Shown piece by piece: positions 23,677 to 35,200 of a stretch of 64,000 nt of DNA. Both the position numbers and the translations under genes were made by a program. The notes under the pieces were generated by a model. That model did not search any database and had not been told where the DNA came from. It worked only from the letters and a program-made list of their open reading frames with translations. Position 1 is the stretch's first letter; each line of letters opens with the position of its first letter. Source of the DNA: Marchantia polymorpha subsp. ruderalis (taxonomy: Eukaryota; Streptophyta; Marchantiopsida; Marchantiales; Marchantiaceae). The stretch is taken from the NCBI GenBank assembly GCA_037833965.1, contig AP031351.1:17806501-17870500 (forward strand), read 5' to 3'.

Positions 23677-23905
23677 TGTTGAGGTTAACTTCGATTAAGT
23701 AGTTAATTGAGATTAACCGTATATGTAGCTATTTATATCATAGAGTGGTTGCCTACCTTGGGTATATATATCCTAAGGGTGATAAGAAGTTTCTCACTTC
23801 AAGCAGTAGACTCTCTCAAGTGTATTCCTCCGTGGGCGTAACACTTGAGGATGAACCACGTTATACGTGTGTATCTGTGTTTATCGTCTTGTTGATTGCT
23901 CTGCA
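23677..23905 (+). repeat. Copia right LTR
   Basis: About 229 bp, TGTTGAGGTTAAC to GCTCTGCA. It is uninterrupted and aligns to both halves of the left LTR. It contains a TATATATA block and CTTCAAGCAGTAGACTC, matching the left copy. The exact end is uncertain by a few bases because GCAAGA is shared beyond the TGCA. Confidence 0.8.
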
Positions 23906-24285
23906 AGAGATTTAAATATATACGATGTTAATGTTAATCTCTGTATGGAATTTAGAAATTGACTACTATGATTAGTGTTTTCAACGTTGGACATTGGTAT
24001 GATTGTGGGCAAGAGTTGATTGACTATTTAAAATAAGGAGTAAACTTGTTCAATGATCATATTTTCACTAAATCTTCCTACTATTTTTCTCAATCAGTGT
24101 CTGTTGCGTGAAATTCTCACTAAGTGCTATCATATTATCGCAAATCAAACGAGCTGACTTGGCCATTTGAATCGCGTCGCTTGTGCCCAACAAAAATTGG
24201 AATGGTTGTGATGTCTAGCAATCGCGTTGTAATGATTGATCAATGAGCAATTTTGATTTTGCAACAACAAAATCTTGCTTGTTCT
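23906..24285. other. Spacer right of the copia element
   Basis: AT-rich sequence without a usable ORF. Nothing recognised. Confidence 0.5.
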
Positions 24286-24555
24286 TGCATTGGAGCATCT
24301 GCATATTTGTCCGGATTGTAAGTCGCAGCGTCAACATGTAATAGATTTTTGCAAAAAAAAGACATACGAGACAGGTTTTTGAACGAGTTCAAAAAAGTAG
24401 CTCATGTTGCTTCAACTTATTTCTTTTCATCTTCAATGCATTGGACCTAAGAAGTATTATTATGTATCATCTATTGATGATTAGTGGTTTATAACTTTTA
24501 AAAGTTAGAAAGTGCAAGTTGATACTCAAACTTAATACAAGATGAGATATTTTAG
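24286..24555 (+). pseudogene. Decayed copia integrase fragment
   Basis: A plus-strand frame from about 24439 reads IGPKKYYYVSSIDD, stop, FKS, stop, KVQVDTQT, stop, YKMRYFS, matching in order the integrase stretch of the main copia element (LYYVFLIDNYSK, FKSWRIQVETPTEHKVKYLL). A possible zinc-binding CPDC lies upstream near 24.31 kb. Nothing else of the element is recognisable; it is truncated on the right by the third copy of the 0.8-kb repeat. Confidence 0.6.
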
Positions 24556-25240
24556 TATTGTGATCTCCGGGTTAACTCTCACTCAAATTTTTCTCATATG
24601 ACTTTTTAGTACTTCATCATGGTTCTAGAAAGTAATGATTATCCAATGTGTGCGTGTATCGAACATACTCTCACACAAATTTTCCACTCATCATTCAATT
24701 GCAAACACTCATCGATACTCAAAATTATAGTGAAATTCAAGTGTATATTGAATAAAACAAGTCTTCACATGATAAATTCTCAAAACTTGTTTGAGAGTCT
24801 ATTCTCTAACTTTCTACTTATACTACTTAAGAAATTTTCATATTGGTAATTAGCTAGTAATTTTATTACACTAGAATAAATCTTGATAGATTTTACTAAT
24901 TCTCAATACGTGACAACATGTCATTTGCCTAGCTAAATCTTGTAGAAATTTTTTAATGCTTAAATTGAGTTGGCGACATGCTATTTGAAACTTTTAGAAT
25001 TTTCTCTTGTCATTTGAGTTAAGCTTTAATTTAACTAATCAACGAAATTTTCATTATTTAGTCAAATCAATAAAAACATATCATTTTATCAAAAGTATCT
25101 TCTCTTGAAATCGATACATTTGTAATAGGTAATTAAATAATGTTCACTCAAACTTTCTTGAATTATTTTAATTATTTTTCTATTTATACACATTATAATT
25201 AAATACAATCATAATTAGACAAACTTAGTTGAACCAATTA
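24556..25240 (-). repeat. Unclassified ~0.8-kb repeat, copy 3 (decayed, same orientation as copy 2)
   Basis: From CTCCGGGTTAACTCTCACTC at 24563 the sequence follows copy 2 block by block: CATCATGGTTCTAGAA, CATCGATACTC, AAACAAGTCTTCACA, CTTGTTTGAGAG, GTGACAACATG and the later CTTAGTTG region. Many C-to-T and G-to-A changes and small deletions are seen. The right end is indistinct, near 25.24 kb. Confidence 0.7.
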
Positions 25241-28200
25241 GATTTTTCACAACTTGAATTTGTGTTAATCATAACTTTAAAATATATGTGAATTTTATAT
25301 TCACATTGCCATATGAAGAATAATAATAAGATATTATGTGAATGTTAACTTCATCAATAATAATGTTAAATTCAATGAAAATATATATAATGGAGAAAAT
25401 ATTAAATAGATGCTTTAATAATATTTAATATTTATTTATTTATTTATAATTAATAAAAATATTATTTTTCTTTGATTATAATTCAAATCTTTTTTAAATA
25501 TATAAACATGAGTAAAGATTTCTGATTAATAAGGTTTAACAAAGTAAAAAAATCAAACGTTAAATATGGTTAAAAGAACATGATCATTAAAAAAACATAA
25601 AATAAAACATTTTCAATATTTTTGAAGTTTCTTAAATAAGAATAAAATTTATTTTTCAAAATATAAACACATGATAAGTTTAGTGAAAATTTTAATTTTT
25701 AGTAGTATATTTGTAGTACAAATGTGTGATCATTATTTTTTATAATAGCTTGTATTTAATTTTATTTTGAAGAAATAATATATGAAAATTATAATGTAAA
25801 ACTAAAATTTATAAATGTTCATGAATTATCATTTGATTTTTAATATTTAAATATTTTTGTAGAACTTATCATAAAATGTCTCAAATAGCTTTAAAGAAAT
25901 GTCAATGCATTCATATAATTTTATGTTTTTGAATATACAAATTTTAAAAAATTAAGTGAGTTAACAATATGAATATTGTTGTATCAGTTATAAAACGATT
26001 ATCTATTAATTAAAATATCTGTATTATAAAAAATTTAATAATTTTTGGAGTATATAATCAGAATATCATTGAGATTTGGATAATATGTTTGTTCTAATTT
26101 AACTTTTGAGTAGATGATATAGGAAGTATTTATAAAATATTTTCCATATTCATCATAGCTCAATTCAATCGTTTAATCAATAATAAAACGATCGGATCTG
26201 TTAAATATATTTAAACTAAAGTTGAATGTCTCAAACAATAGTGGATGGACTAAATTATGTAAAAAACACAATAGAGTGAATATTTTCAATATTTTTAATT
26301 ATTTATACTTTTTTGTAATGAAAAATTATGAAATCAGAGAAATTTTTAATATTTTAATAATTGTAGAGGTAAAAATTTTTGTTCGCTCAAAAAAATAAAT
26401 GCTCCTATAAAAAATGAATCCATATCTTAAACTTATTTTAATATTATTAAAGTACATATTTTAAAAAATTACAAGTAAGATACTTTTTGTATGTTATAAA
26501 AATGCTTATTTTGGAATGTGTTTCTTTTTTACATCTAGATTTTTATTCATATATACTTTATTTTGAAGTAATTTTCTTAGCATTTCTGTTTTTAAGTTTT
26601 TATTTATTTCGAAATTTGTTTTTTGATTAGTAATTCAAATTATTTTGATTAATATTTATTAAAATCAAGAATAGTGGTTTTGAAAATTTATTTTTTATTA
26701 GAAAAAAGTGAATGCTACATTTGATGTATTGATAAGTATGATACAATCATACTATTCAAGTAATTGTAGAATAAAATCATCAAGCATGTGATATATGAAG
26801 ATATATTGTATGAATTATGACTAAGCAACTTTCTGAAAAATCTTAGAGTCTGACATTTGGATTTCTAACAATAATATTTACTTCAGTGATACCTTTCAAA
26901 CCAAAATCTTGATATGTGAAAAGGAAATAGAACATCATGGAAAATTTTTCTATGGTAGTTTGTCTACCTTTCATATATATATATATATATATAGGTGCTT
27001 TAAAAAATGGGCTACATATGATAACTACAAGCTATACAATTATGTGGTGATATGTACATCAAATATAGTTCTGTGGACAATGTGTGAATAAATTTGCATG
27101 ATATTATCTTAAGCTTGATGTTTAGTTGTTTGTTATATGCGATTTTATAATTGGATATTGTGGTGTAAGTGACATGATGTCAATTGTGAGATGAAAAAAA
27201 CCTGATTGAACAAAATGTCTATACTTTTAGAACCAAACTTTATGAGCAAAAGATGATGACTACATAGTTTTACGTAATAAGAACATGACAATATGTCTAC
27301 AATTACTTGTTCCAGAGTTTGTTGTTTAACTAGATGTGACAATGTATGATTGAATGTAATTGTTGAAATTTGCCTATATTTAGATAATTCTAGACATGAT
27401 GTAGATTAGTATTATTTTCAGGATTTGCATAGGAAGAACGAGCATTTTACTTGAAAGTATGTTAATAACATAAACTATGTAAGTTGGGTATGTGCTTTTA
27501 ATGCTATATCACATCCCATGTTAATTTTCCCAGATTGATTGATGTTGGTGTCTCCATGCATAATGTTTTATTGGCTGGATGTGGTATACATGCCAAAAAA
27601 TATTTTAGCAATTATTTTCAACAAACGGATTCAATGTTTTCATCCATGCCACTAACATTAGTTTTATTTGCTGAAAAAAAATAGTGTTAAAATGTTAAAC
27701 TGTTTGTTATCTGACGAGAAAGTTTGACAAACTTTAGCAGGCCGTTTTGGAATTCCTGTTCATGATTCATGGATTGGGACGAAATTGGATATATGTTAAG
27801 TTGTGAAATTAATAATCGCATGATGTCTCTTGTGAGGACATAGCTAGCGGTAGGATTCGAATGATAGAATGGGGTACTATGTGGGCATAGCCTCTCTAAT
27901 TGCTTAAATAATATCTTGGACACTCAGAGAAATAAATTATGTTGAAAACTATGTAGATATATATTTTGGAAGATAATTGATGCCCATATGTGAAGGGGAT
28001 CCTAATGATTGTCCAGGTAGGTTAAATTTAACGGAAAGAGCTTAAAACTGTATGCAAAAAACAAACTAGTTGTTTGTAAAGCTAAAAGGTATGAGTTGAC
28101 CGGCAGTGAATCAAGCTATGTCGTGTTACATAAAATTGGTTTTATTTTAGAAACTGATAGAAATGAATCGATTGTAACGAAGTTCCACTAATGACGCAGG
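25241..28200. other. AT-rich intergenic DNA
   Basis: About 3 kb of strongly AT-rich sequence with only short ORFs that resemble nothing. An (AT)n microsatellite lies at 26973-26993. It is probably old repeat DNA beyond recognition. Confidence 0.6.
26973..26993. repeat. (AT)n microsatellite
   Basis: About ten AT units in uninterrupted order. Confidence 0.9.
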
Positions 28201-28871
28201 AGTAGATTAACCTCTGAGACGAGACACTCACATCTCAAAGTAGGTGGATTTTTTCGCATTAGGTCTATCTGATTTGTTTTCACATTTAAAGTCTTTATTC
28301 TATGGATTGCGGGTGAATTTCTTTCTCCTCGGTGTGTCTGACCGTTCATCAGCTATAGTTAGAAAAAGAGGACCAATGAAGTCAAAATGATAAAAAGAGG
28401 TAATCAATTTCAAACCCTCCACATCGGCTGGTCGGGACACGTGTGAGGCTTGCTCGGGTGGGAATGGGCTCCGAGTTAATGGCTTCTCCGCACAGCGGAC
28501 GATTTCTTTTACCTCCGTTTGTATCGGGGTCCAGATTAAGCAAGAACGTCCCCGCCTCTTTTCCGGTTTTTGAATGTGACCGTTGGTGGTCGAGGGTTTG
28601 AATTGCTTCCCACTGCCTGCACTCCCACCGCTCCCAACGGCTCAATACGAGTTCGTCGCTCAGGCGAGCTGTGCCCGCTCCCTCCCGGTTCGACGAGAAG
28701 ACCTCGAGAGTCGACGATCGCCGTTCTCCACGCTCTTCTTCCCCCCCCCAAGCCGGGTCGCATTTTGTGTCCTACTTTGTTCGATCACTTTCGATTCATT
28801 CTTTTCTGGGTGTTTTAGCTCCCAACGATAGATACGATCTTCGACTTGACATTCTTCGATCAGGCAGGTAG

Positions 28872-28909
<38 letters not shown>

Positions 28910-29243
28910 GTTCATGAGAAGATAGATTTGGTCCGTAGGCGGGGCAGATTTTCGTCCGGGAAGTCTGATACGCGGAGGAGGACGCAGGACCATTTCGGGA
29001 CAGGGAGGATCGATCAAGTTGGCCGATCCAGAGGAAGAATGTGTCGAGTTACAGGGGAGAGCTGAAGTGATTCATGTTGTTGTAGCGGACGAATGCCGTT
29101 TGAGAAGAATGACTTGACGCTTCCAAGAAAAGGTGTTTGGAGAGAGCAGTTTTCTACAGTCACAGACCCAATTGATGTTCCTCACCCACGGCGGCCAAGG
29201 AAACTAACAGGAACAATTCTGACGTACCTGGAAAATTGTGAAA
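28200..29243 (+). promoter_or_regulatory. Promoter and 5' leader of the kinesin-12 gene
   Basis: The base composition changes from AT-rich to GC-balanced near 28.4 kb and stays so into the kinesin gene. A (GA)n tract lies at 28876-28907, a common feature of plant 5' untranslated regions. Several short ORFs with ATG lie upstream of the main start, for example 29093-29317, and could act as upstream ORFs. I cannot place the transcription start; CAG|GTAGGC near 28868 could be a splice donor in the leader. Confidence 0.4.
28876..28907 (+). repeat. (GA)n microsatellite in the kinesin leader
   Basis: Sixteen uninterrupted AG/GA units about 340 bp before the start codon. On the complementary strand this is a CT tract. 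Confidence 0.95.
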
Positions 29244-32200
29244 ATGCCACCGCTTTTGACCCGATCGCGGACGATTCGGGGTACAACATCGCCAGCAGAG
29301 TCGCCTGTCAAAGATAGGGAACCGTTTACTCTGGGACCATTTCGGCATCAGAAAGCCTTCTCGGCTTCGAATTCTTCTCGTAGATCACGAACGAATGGAG
29401 AGAATGTACCTCCAGATAATGTTTATACCGCAGCCTACGTAAAAGCCAACACTCTGAATCAAGGTGCTGGATCCCCGGCTCAGAGCAAATCGGCAACGAA
29501 AGGACGCAATGCAGGTGGTGCACTTCTCCCGGGGAGTCCTGCATTACTCCCACGACCTCCGTCATCTAAACCTTCTCCTGGGGGAACAAGCCGACCAAAG
29601 AATGAGCCAACCAACGGCAACATTCAGGATGCCGCTGGTAGCATCAAGCGAAAGCTTAGCTGGGAAACGAACAGCGGCGCTCTGTACGAGAATTTCACCA
29701 ACACTGTTTCAGCTGAAGTTGATGGGAGCGATTCCGGTGTCAAGGTACACTCCTTTCCTTCTTGGTGTGGCTGGAGACTGATAATTAGTGGCATCGAGTA
29801 GGGAGGTTCAGTACTTGACGCTTTCTCAACTAGGCTCTGCCGCCGACGCCTGTTGCGTCTCTAACTCCTTATTGTCAAAATCTTATTCAACTGAATGCAC
29901 GAGCCACGAGGCATATATCCAGTAACATTGCCGGTCATCCGATTGACTGGAGACCACGTTATAAGCCTGCATCGCGACTTCAGTTCAAAGGATGAGGTGA
30001 TCGGTGCGCACAGAGAGTATAACTTGGGCTACTTAAGGTTTACTCTCTAGTTAAGGACCTTTCTACTACTTTGACTGACTCCGGAGGGCATTCTCAGTCG
30101 GCAATTAAACTCGTAGTTCGCAAAAAATTCTGCCCATAGAACGAAGCTGACAGTCGCTGATACTGTCATGGAGTTAATGTGTTTGCAATCACTTTGCGAG
30201 ATGCTCACTCTCTTCAGAGATGCCGAAGACGCAAATGATGTAGAGGCCCCTGCGTCGGCGGAATCTAAGATTTGATCGCACATTGCTGTTAGCCGCCGAG
30301 TAATCAGTGTGAAGCTACTTCTCTGTCGAGATACGGCGGCTGGAAGCTGTGGATGGTTTAAACTTCCAGCAGGATTGCTAGAGAAAGTGACACTTAGCGC
30401 TATATTGTGCAGGTAATTGTCAGAATGAGACCTCTGAATGCAAAGGAGGAACAAGAGGAGGCCACGAAAGTCGTACAGAAGATCTCAACCAATGCGGTCT
30501 CTTTGGGTGATCAACAATTTACGTATGACGCAATAGCAGGCGAGAATGCTTCCCAGGTGATTTCTCCAATTGACCTCTTTTCACGTTGCCCATCTCAATC
30601 TGTAGTTTTAGAGTTCCAGCGCTGCGTTTACAGGACGATCTGATTATTCCTGCTCTCACGTGATTTAGCAGCCCAAAGATGTATACCCTTTCATGCTAGT
30701 CTTACTCTTCAGTACAGTTTTATACCCTGCGTGAACATCTCTGCCTCTAGTAATTGTAGCAGATTTTGGAAGATATGTCTGGAGGAACGTTGCTTTTCAC
30801 TTGTTCGTCGATGTAAACACTTTACTGTTGTACCTACAGAAAGAGGTCTTTGAAATGGTGGGCTTGCCTATGGTGGAGAATTGTCTTGCGGGCTTTAATA
30901 GCTCCATCTTTGCCTACGGACAGGTATATACTCCTAACTCTGAGTTTGTTCTGAAATCTCGTTTCTCTACCGCAAATTCAGGTCAGTGCTTCGTTGTAAC
31001 TACTGACTTCCTTTGAATGGATTCAAACACTACTTGCATTTTAGACGGGAAGTGGGAAGACACACACAATGTGGGGAGCAACGAACGAAGCAGGTGCTGA
31101 TTTACCACCAAGCAAGGACAGAGGAATCACTCCTAGAGTGTTCGAAGAGCTCTTTGCCCGCATGCAGCAGGTGCTTCTTTCCTCTAACTGAAACAGTGAC
31201 TTCGACTGGGTCGGAGCGGTGATTGTACGTCGAAGTGATCTAATGATGCTATGTTACGTAGTTTACAGGTTTCCGAATTGCGTTTGCTGCATTCCTACTG
31301 ACAATCTTGCCTTGAGTTTGCAGGAAGAGGAATTGAACACTGACAAAGCTCTGCGGTATCAATGCCGTTGCTCGTTCCTGGAGGTATCGGTTCATACTAT
31401 TCTGAGGATTTTCAATTGATTCACAGCCATTCTTTCTGGTTTCATCGTGAACCTTAGCTGAATGGAATCTTGAACAACGGAACTTCTTCCTTATTTCCTT
31501 CTTTTTTCTGGAGTAATCTGTTGGCCTTGTTTGGTCTGCTTTTGTCACCATTTGTCTGCACTAATGCCTCATGCGTGCTCTACAATTTGACAGATCTACA
31601 ATGAGCAGATTACCGATCTGCTAGATCCATCACAGAAAAACCTTCAGGTATGACTGGATGGCCGTAAACTGACTGCAATAATCAAAATTCTTGATTTGAA
31701 ACGACTTTGGGATTATCTCTCGCTCCTGCAGCACGACAATGTTTATTTTAAAAACTTTTTTCCTCTATGTTTCAATATCTCCTTCTAATTCAAAGGCGAG
31801 GTGTATCCACGTTGCCCTACACTGCCGACTATTGATTTCTTCTTTGTCAATTCACTCAAATGAATGAGGATTGTAACGATGACAATCTCGTCTCCATACC
31901 TTGAATAAACACTTCCAGGGCAGATGCATCCAATTTGGTGAGTGAATTTTTTTTTAAAGTAGTTCTACTCGAATCATTGTGCGCGGACATGACTTTGCAG
32001 ATTAGAGAAGATACGAAAACTGGGGTGTACGTCTACAGTCTCTCTGAAGAGTACGTCTCTAACGTCGATGACGTGACTCGTCTTCTACTTAAGGTCAGTA
32101 ATAACGTGCAACTTAACAGCTTTATGGAGAATTGATTTAACTGTAGCTACATATATCTGGTTTCTTATAAAGCGGCGTGCATTGGACACGTCATATCGAT

Positions 32201-35200
32201 CTTTGTATTTGTAACGAAATAACTCTGAATATGTGACAATAGTCAATCTTGCAAAATTAATGCGATTCTTATGATCACAGGGACTATCGAACAGACGGAC
32301 TGGAGCCACTGTCATGAACAATGAAAGTTCTCGTTCTCACAGTGTGTTCACTTGCGTCATTGATTGTCGATTTAAGGTGAAATATCCTTCACATATTCTT
32401 ATTGTCTGAAGGAGTTTGTACTTGTAAGACATTTGTTTCTCGACTCGGAGGTTTCAAAAACACTGTCCTAGGAATCCATCTGCACTCGCTCAAGATAGAA
32501 CTGGCTCGAATTTCAAAATTATTTCAAACTCACCCTCATCCCACCGTCTTGTACTTGTCGACCAGAACTTGGCAGACGGGGTGAATAGCGTACGGAGCAG
32601 TCGCATGAACCTCGTTGATTTGGCCGGGTCGGAGCGTCAGAAGCAAACCGGCGCCGCTGGAGAGAGGCTCAAAGAAGCTGGGAATATAAACAAGTCTTTA
32701 TCGCAACTTGGAAATGTTATAAACATCCTTGCTGACGTGGCTCAAACAGGCAAACAGCGCCATATACCATACCGTGACTCTCGCCTGACATTTTTGTTGC
32801 AAGAATCTCTTGGTGGAAATGCCAAATTGGCCATGATCTGTGCAATATCTCCAGCTAGCAGGTACTTCAATTTTACTCGGTTTGAAGATACGAGGTTCTG
32901 TCAGTGAAGTTTAAGTGTTCTATAACTTGCTCGTGCTTTTGGAGAGTTGATTTTCTGGTCGTCCTGGAGCAGACAGTTTTACCAATAATTCTGTCCGGGT
33001 AGACTTCTGAGGAGACTTTCAAGTTGTTCCTGTGTGTTTGGCAGTTTGCAGAACTAACTTGGATCACATACTTGACAGTTGCAAAAATGAAACGCTGAGT
33101 ACCCTGAGGTTTGCCCAAAGGGCGAAGGCCGTGCAAAACAAAGCTGTTGTGAACGAGGAAACTGCAAGTGATGTGAATCTCTTGCGAGAGCAGATCCGTC
33201 AACTAAAGGTCAGAAGATAGTTCACATTTTTTCACTTCGCTGTTCCAGATTTACAGCACTTATATGACTCGTTCAGTCTTACCTTCCTGATTCTGAGTCT
33301 TCTATGTGGAACAGGACGAGCTCATGAGGATGAAAACCAATAGCAGTGAAGACCAGGGTACTGGAGGCTATTCGAATGGGTGGAATGCCCGTCGAAGTTA
33401 CAACCTTTTGCGGCTTAGTTTAAGTCATCCCATGAATATAAGTGCAGCAGACTTGGATCAGGATGATGATCTTGAGATGCAGATCGATGAAGATGACGAT
33501 GAGAGTGGACCCGTGTCTACAAGTTCAGCCGATACAAAGGGTGGGGTACGACCAGGAGCGTGTAGACTTGAGGCGATTGAAGAAAAAGATTGGCTCTCTG
33601 ATACAGTTATGGAGATCGAGGAATCAGAAACGGGTGAGGTCAACTCAAAAGCTGATGGAGATGATGATCGTACGGACATAGAATCCAAGGTCTTTGAGGA
33701 ATATGATCCCATTAGTATTCACGAGTCTGAAGCAGAGGTGAACCTTGACGATGATTCCCCAAACTTGAAGACACCGGAGTCTGTCAAACTTCAAGAATTA
33801 GTTCTTCCGAAGTTACACTCACCTCCCTTGAGTGTGTCCCCGCGACTGAAAGGAAATACGAGAAAAGGTCTAACGGGCTCTCCACTTGCTCCTCGCGTCG
33901 AGTTGGCAGTTCATGCCAACGTCCGCGATTCTGCAGTTTGTGACGAAATTTACCACTCCACCCAGGAAGGCTTTGCTGATAGTTGTACATCCCTGTCCCT
34001 CCAAATGAAAAGAAATTCTGTAGTTAGATCAGCTGCTCGTGCAAGCATGTCAGCAGCCAGGCCAACAGAGAGATTGGCCGCATGTTTACATCGAGGTCTG
34101 CAAATCCTTGACAACCAGCAGAGAACTTCTATAGCTGCTGTTCGTAGTTCCAGTGCCGGGTTGAGGTTTTCCACGCAAAATTGCGACTTCCGCATCCCGA
34201 AAATGATTGGGACAGTCGACAAGGCAGTACAAACCAGTCCAACAGTTGTGGTTAGTCAGAGCACCTCCCCTCTAGTGCTCCCCTACAGTTCTGCACAGCC
34301 TCTCGAAGAATTGTCCAGTCGTAATTTGGAACTGGCACTGACACTGAGTGCATCTCCCAATGAGATGAGAACGACCACTTCATCCCTGAAAGACCCGCAA
34401 GAATCACAGGGAACTGTTACTTGTGATTCAATTGTGGTCCCTTTTAGCAAATTGGAAACCGGTCCTGAGTCAATCGGCTACCTGCTTCCAGAATCTGGAA
34501 AGGCTAATCTCCAGTTAGACTACAACTTATCACCTGATAATGTGGGCACAGAGCTGCTGATGGAATCCATATCTTTACCAAGAATCGAGAATGCTGAAGC
34601 TGAGTCGCCTTGCACACCATGTGACGAAGGAGGCGATTGTCTGCAGGAGATAAATACAATGTCCTCAGAAGTTGCAGTCCAGGTTTCTCTCTCCCACTCT
34701 GTACCAGTCAGTTATCCTTCAAGTAGCCAAGACGCCTCACAATGGCAACTTGTAACCATGGATGTACCGATATCCACGAGTGACAGCGGTGGTAACTCAA
34801 CAAGCCTTCATGTGTCAAAGGTAAAAGCTCATTTATCTCCGTAGTTTACAATAGTAGTACTACTGCACACCGAAATTCGATAGAGAATATATTAACAAAT
34901 GGTAACAGCATTTCCACGCACTTACCTTCTACAGGCCGTGGAGAATCTGCTTACGGGAGCTATCAGGAGGGAGCGCGTCGCGGAAGAGATGATGTTCAAG
35001 CAAGCAGCCGAAATCGAGCAATTAAATCGACTGGTGGGTAGAAAGCTTTTAGCTTAGAAGTTCAAAGACCTGGAAATTTAAGACACAATTTGAAGTGGAG
35101 AACGTAGCAACGCCTTGCAAAAATTTGTTTACTGTAGCATAGAAAATTCTCTTCGCACTCCTTTTGATTTACGCTAGTGATGGACTTGAATACTATGGAT

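Larger units (their letters stand above)
9775..23905 (+). mobile_element. Old Ty1/copia LTR retrotransposon carrying nested insertions
   Basis: Two diverged LTRs of about 230 bp, both starting TGTTGA and ending near a shared GCAAGA, flank plus-strand copia pieces in the canonical order gag, protease, integrase, reverse transcriptase, RNase H. The primer-binding site TGGTATCGAAG (10839-10849) follows the left LTR and resembles the initiator tRNA-Met site. Four things lengthen it: an 823-bp repeat inside the left LTR, a 5.9-kb gypsy element inside the leader, an 848-bp inverted repeat copy between integrase and reverse transcriptase, and a 101-bp tandem array before the right LTR. No matching target duplication is visible, and every coding part has stops or frameshifts, so it is an old, dead copy. 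Confidence 0.85.

Noticed and set aside
33442..34222. Alternative-frame ORFs inside kinesin exon 11
   Set aside because: Shadows of the long exon; the kinesin frame is continuous and phase-consistent with its neighbours.
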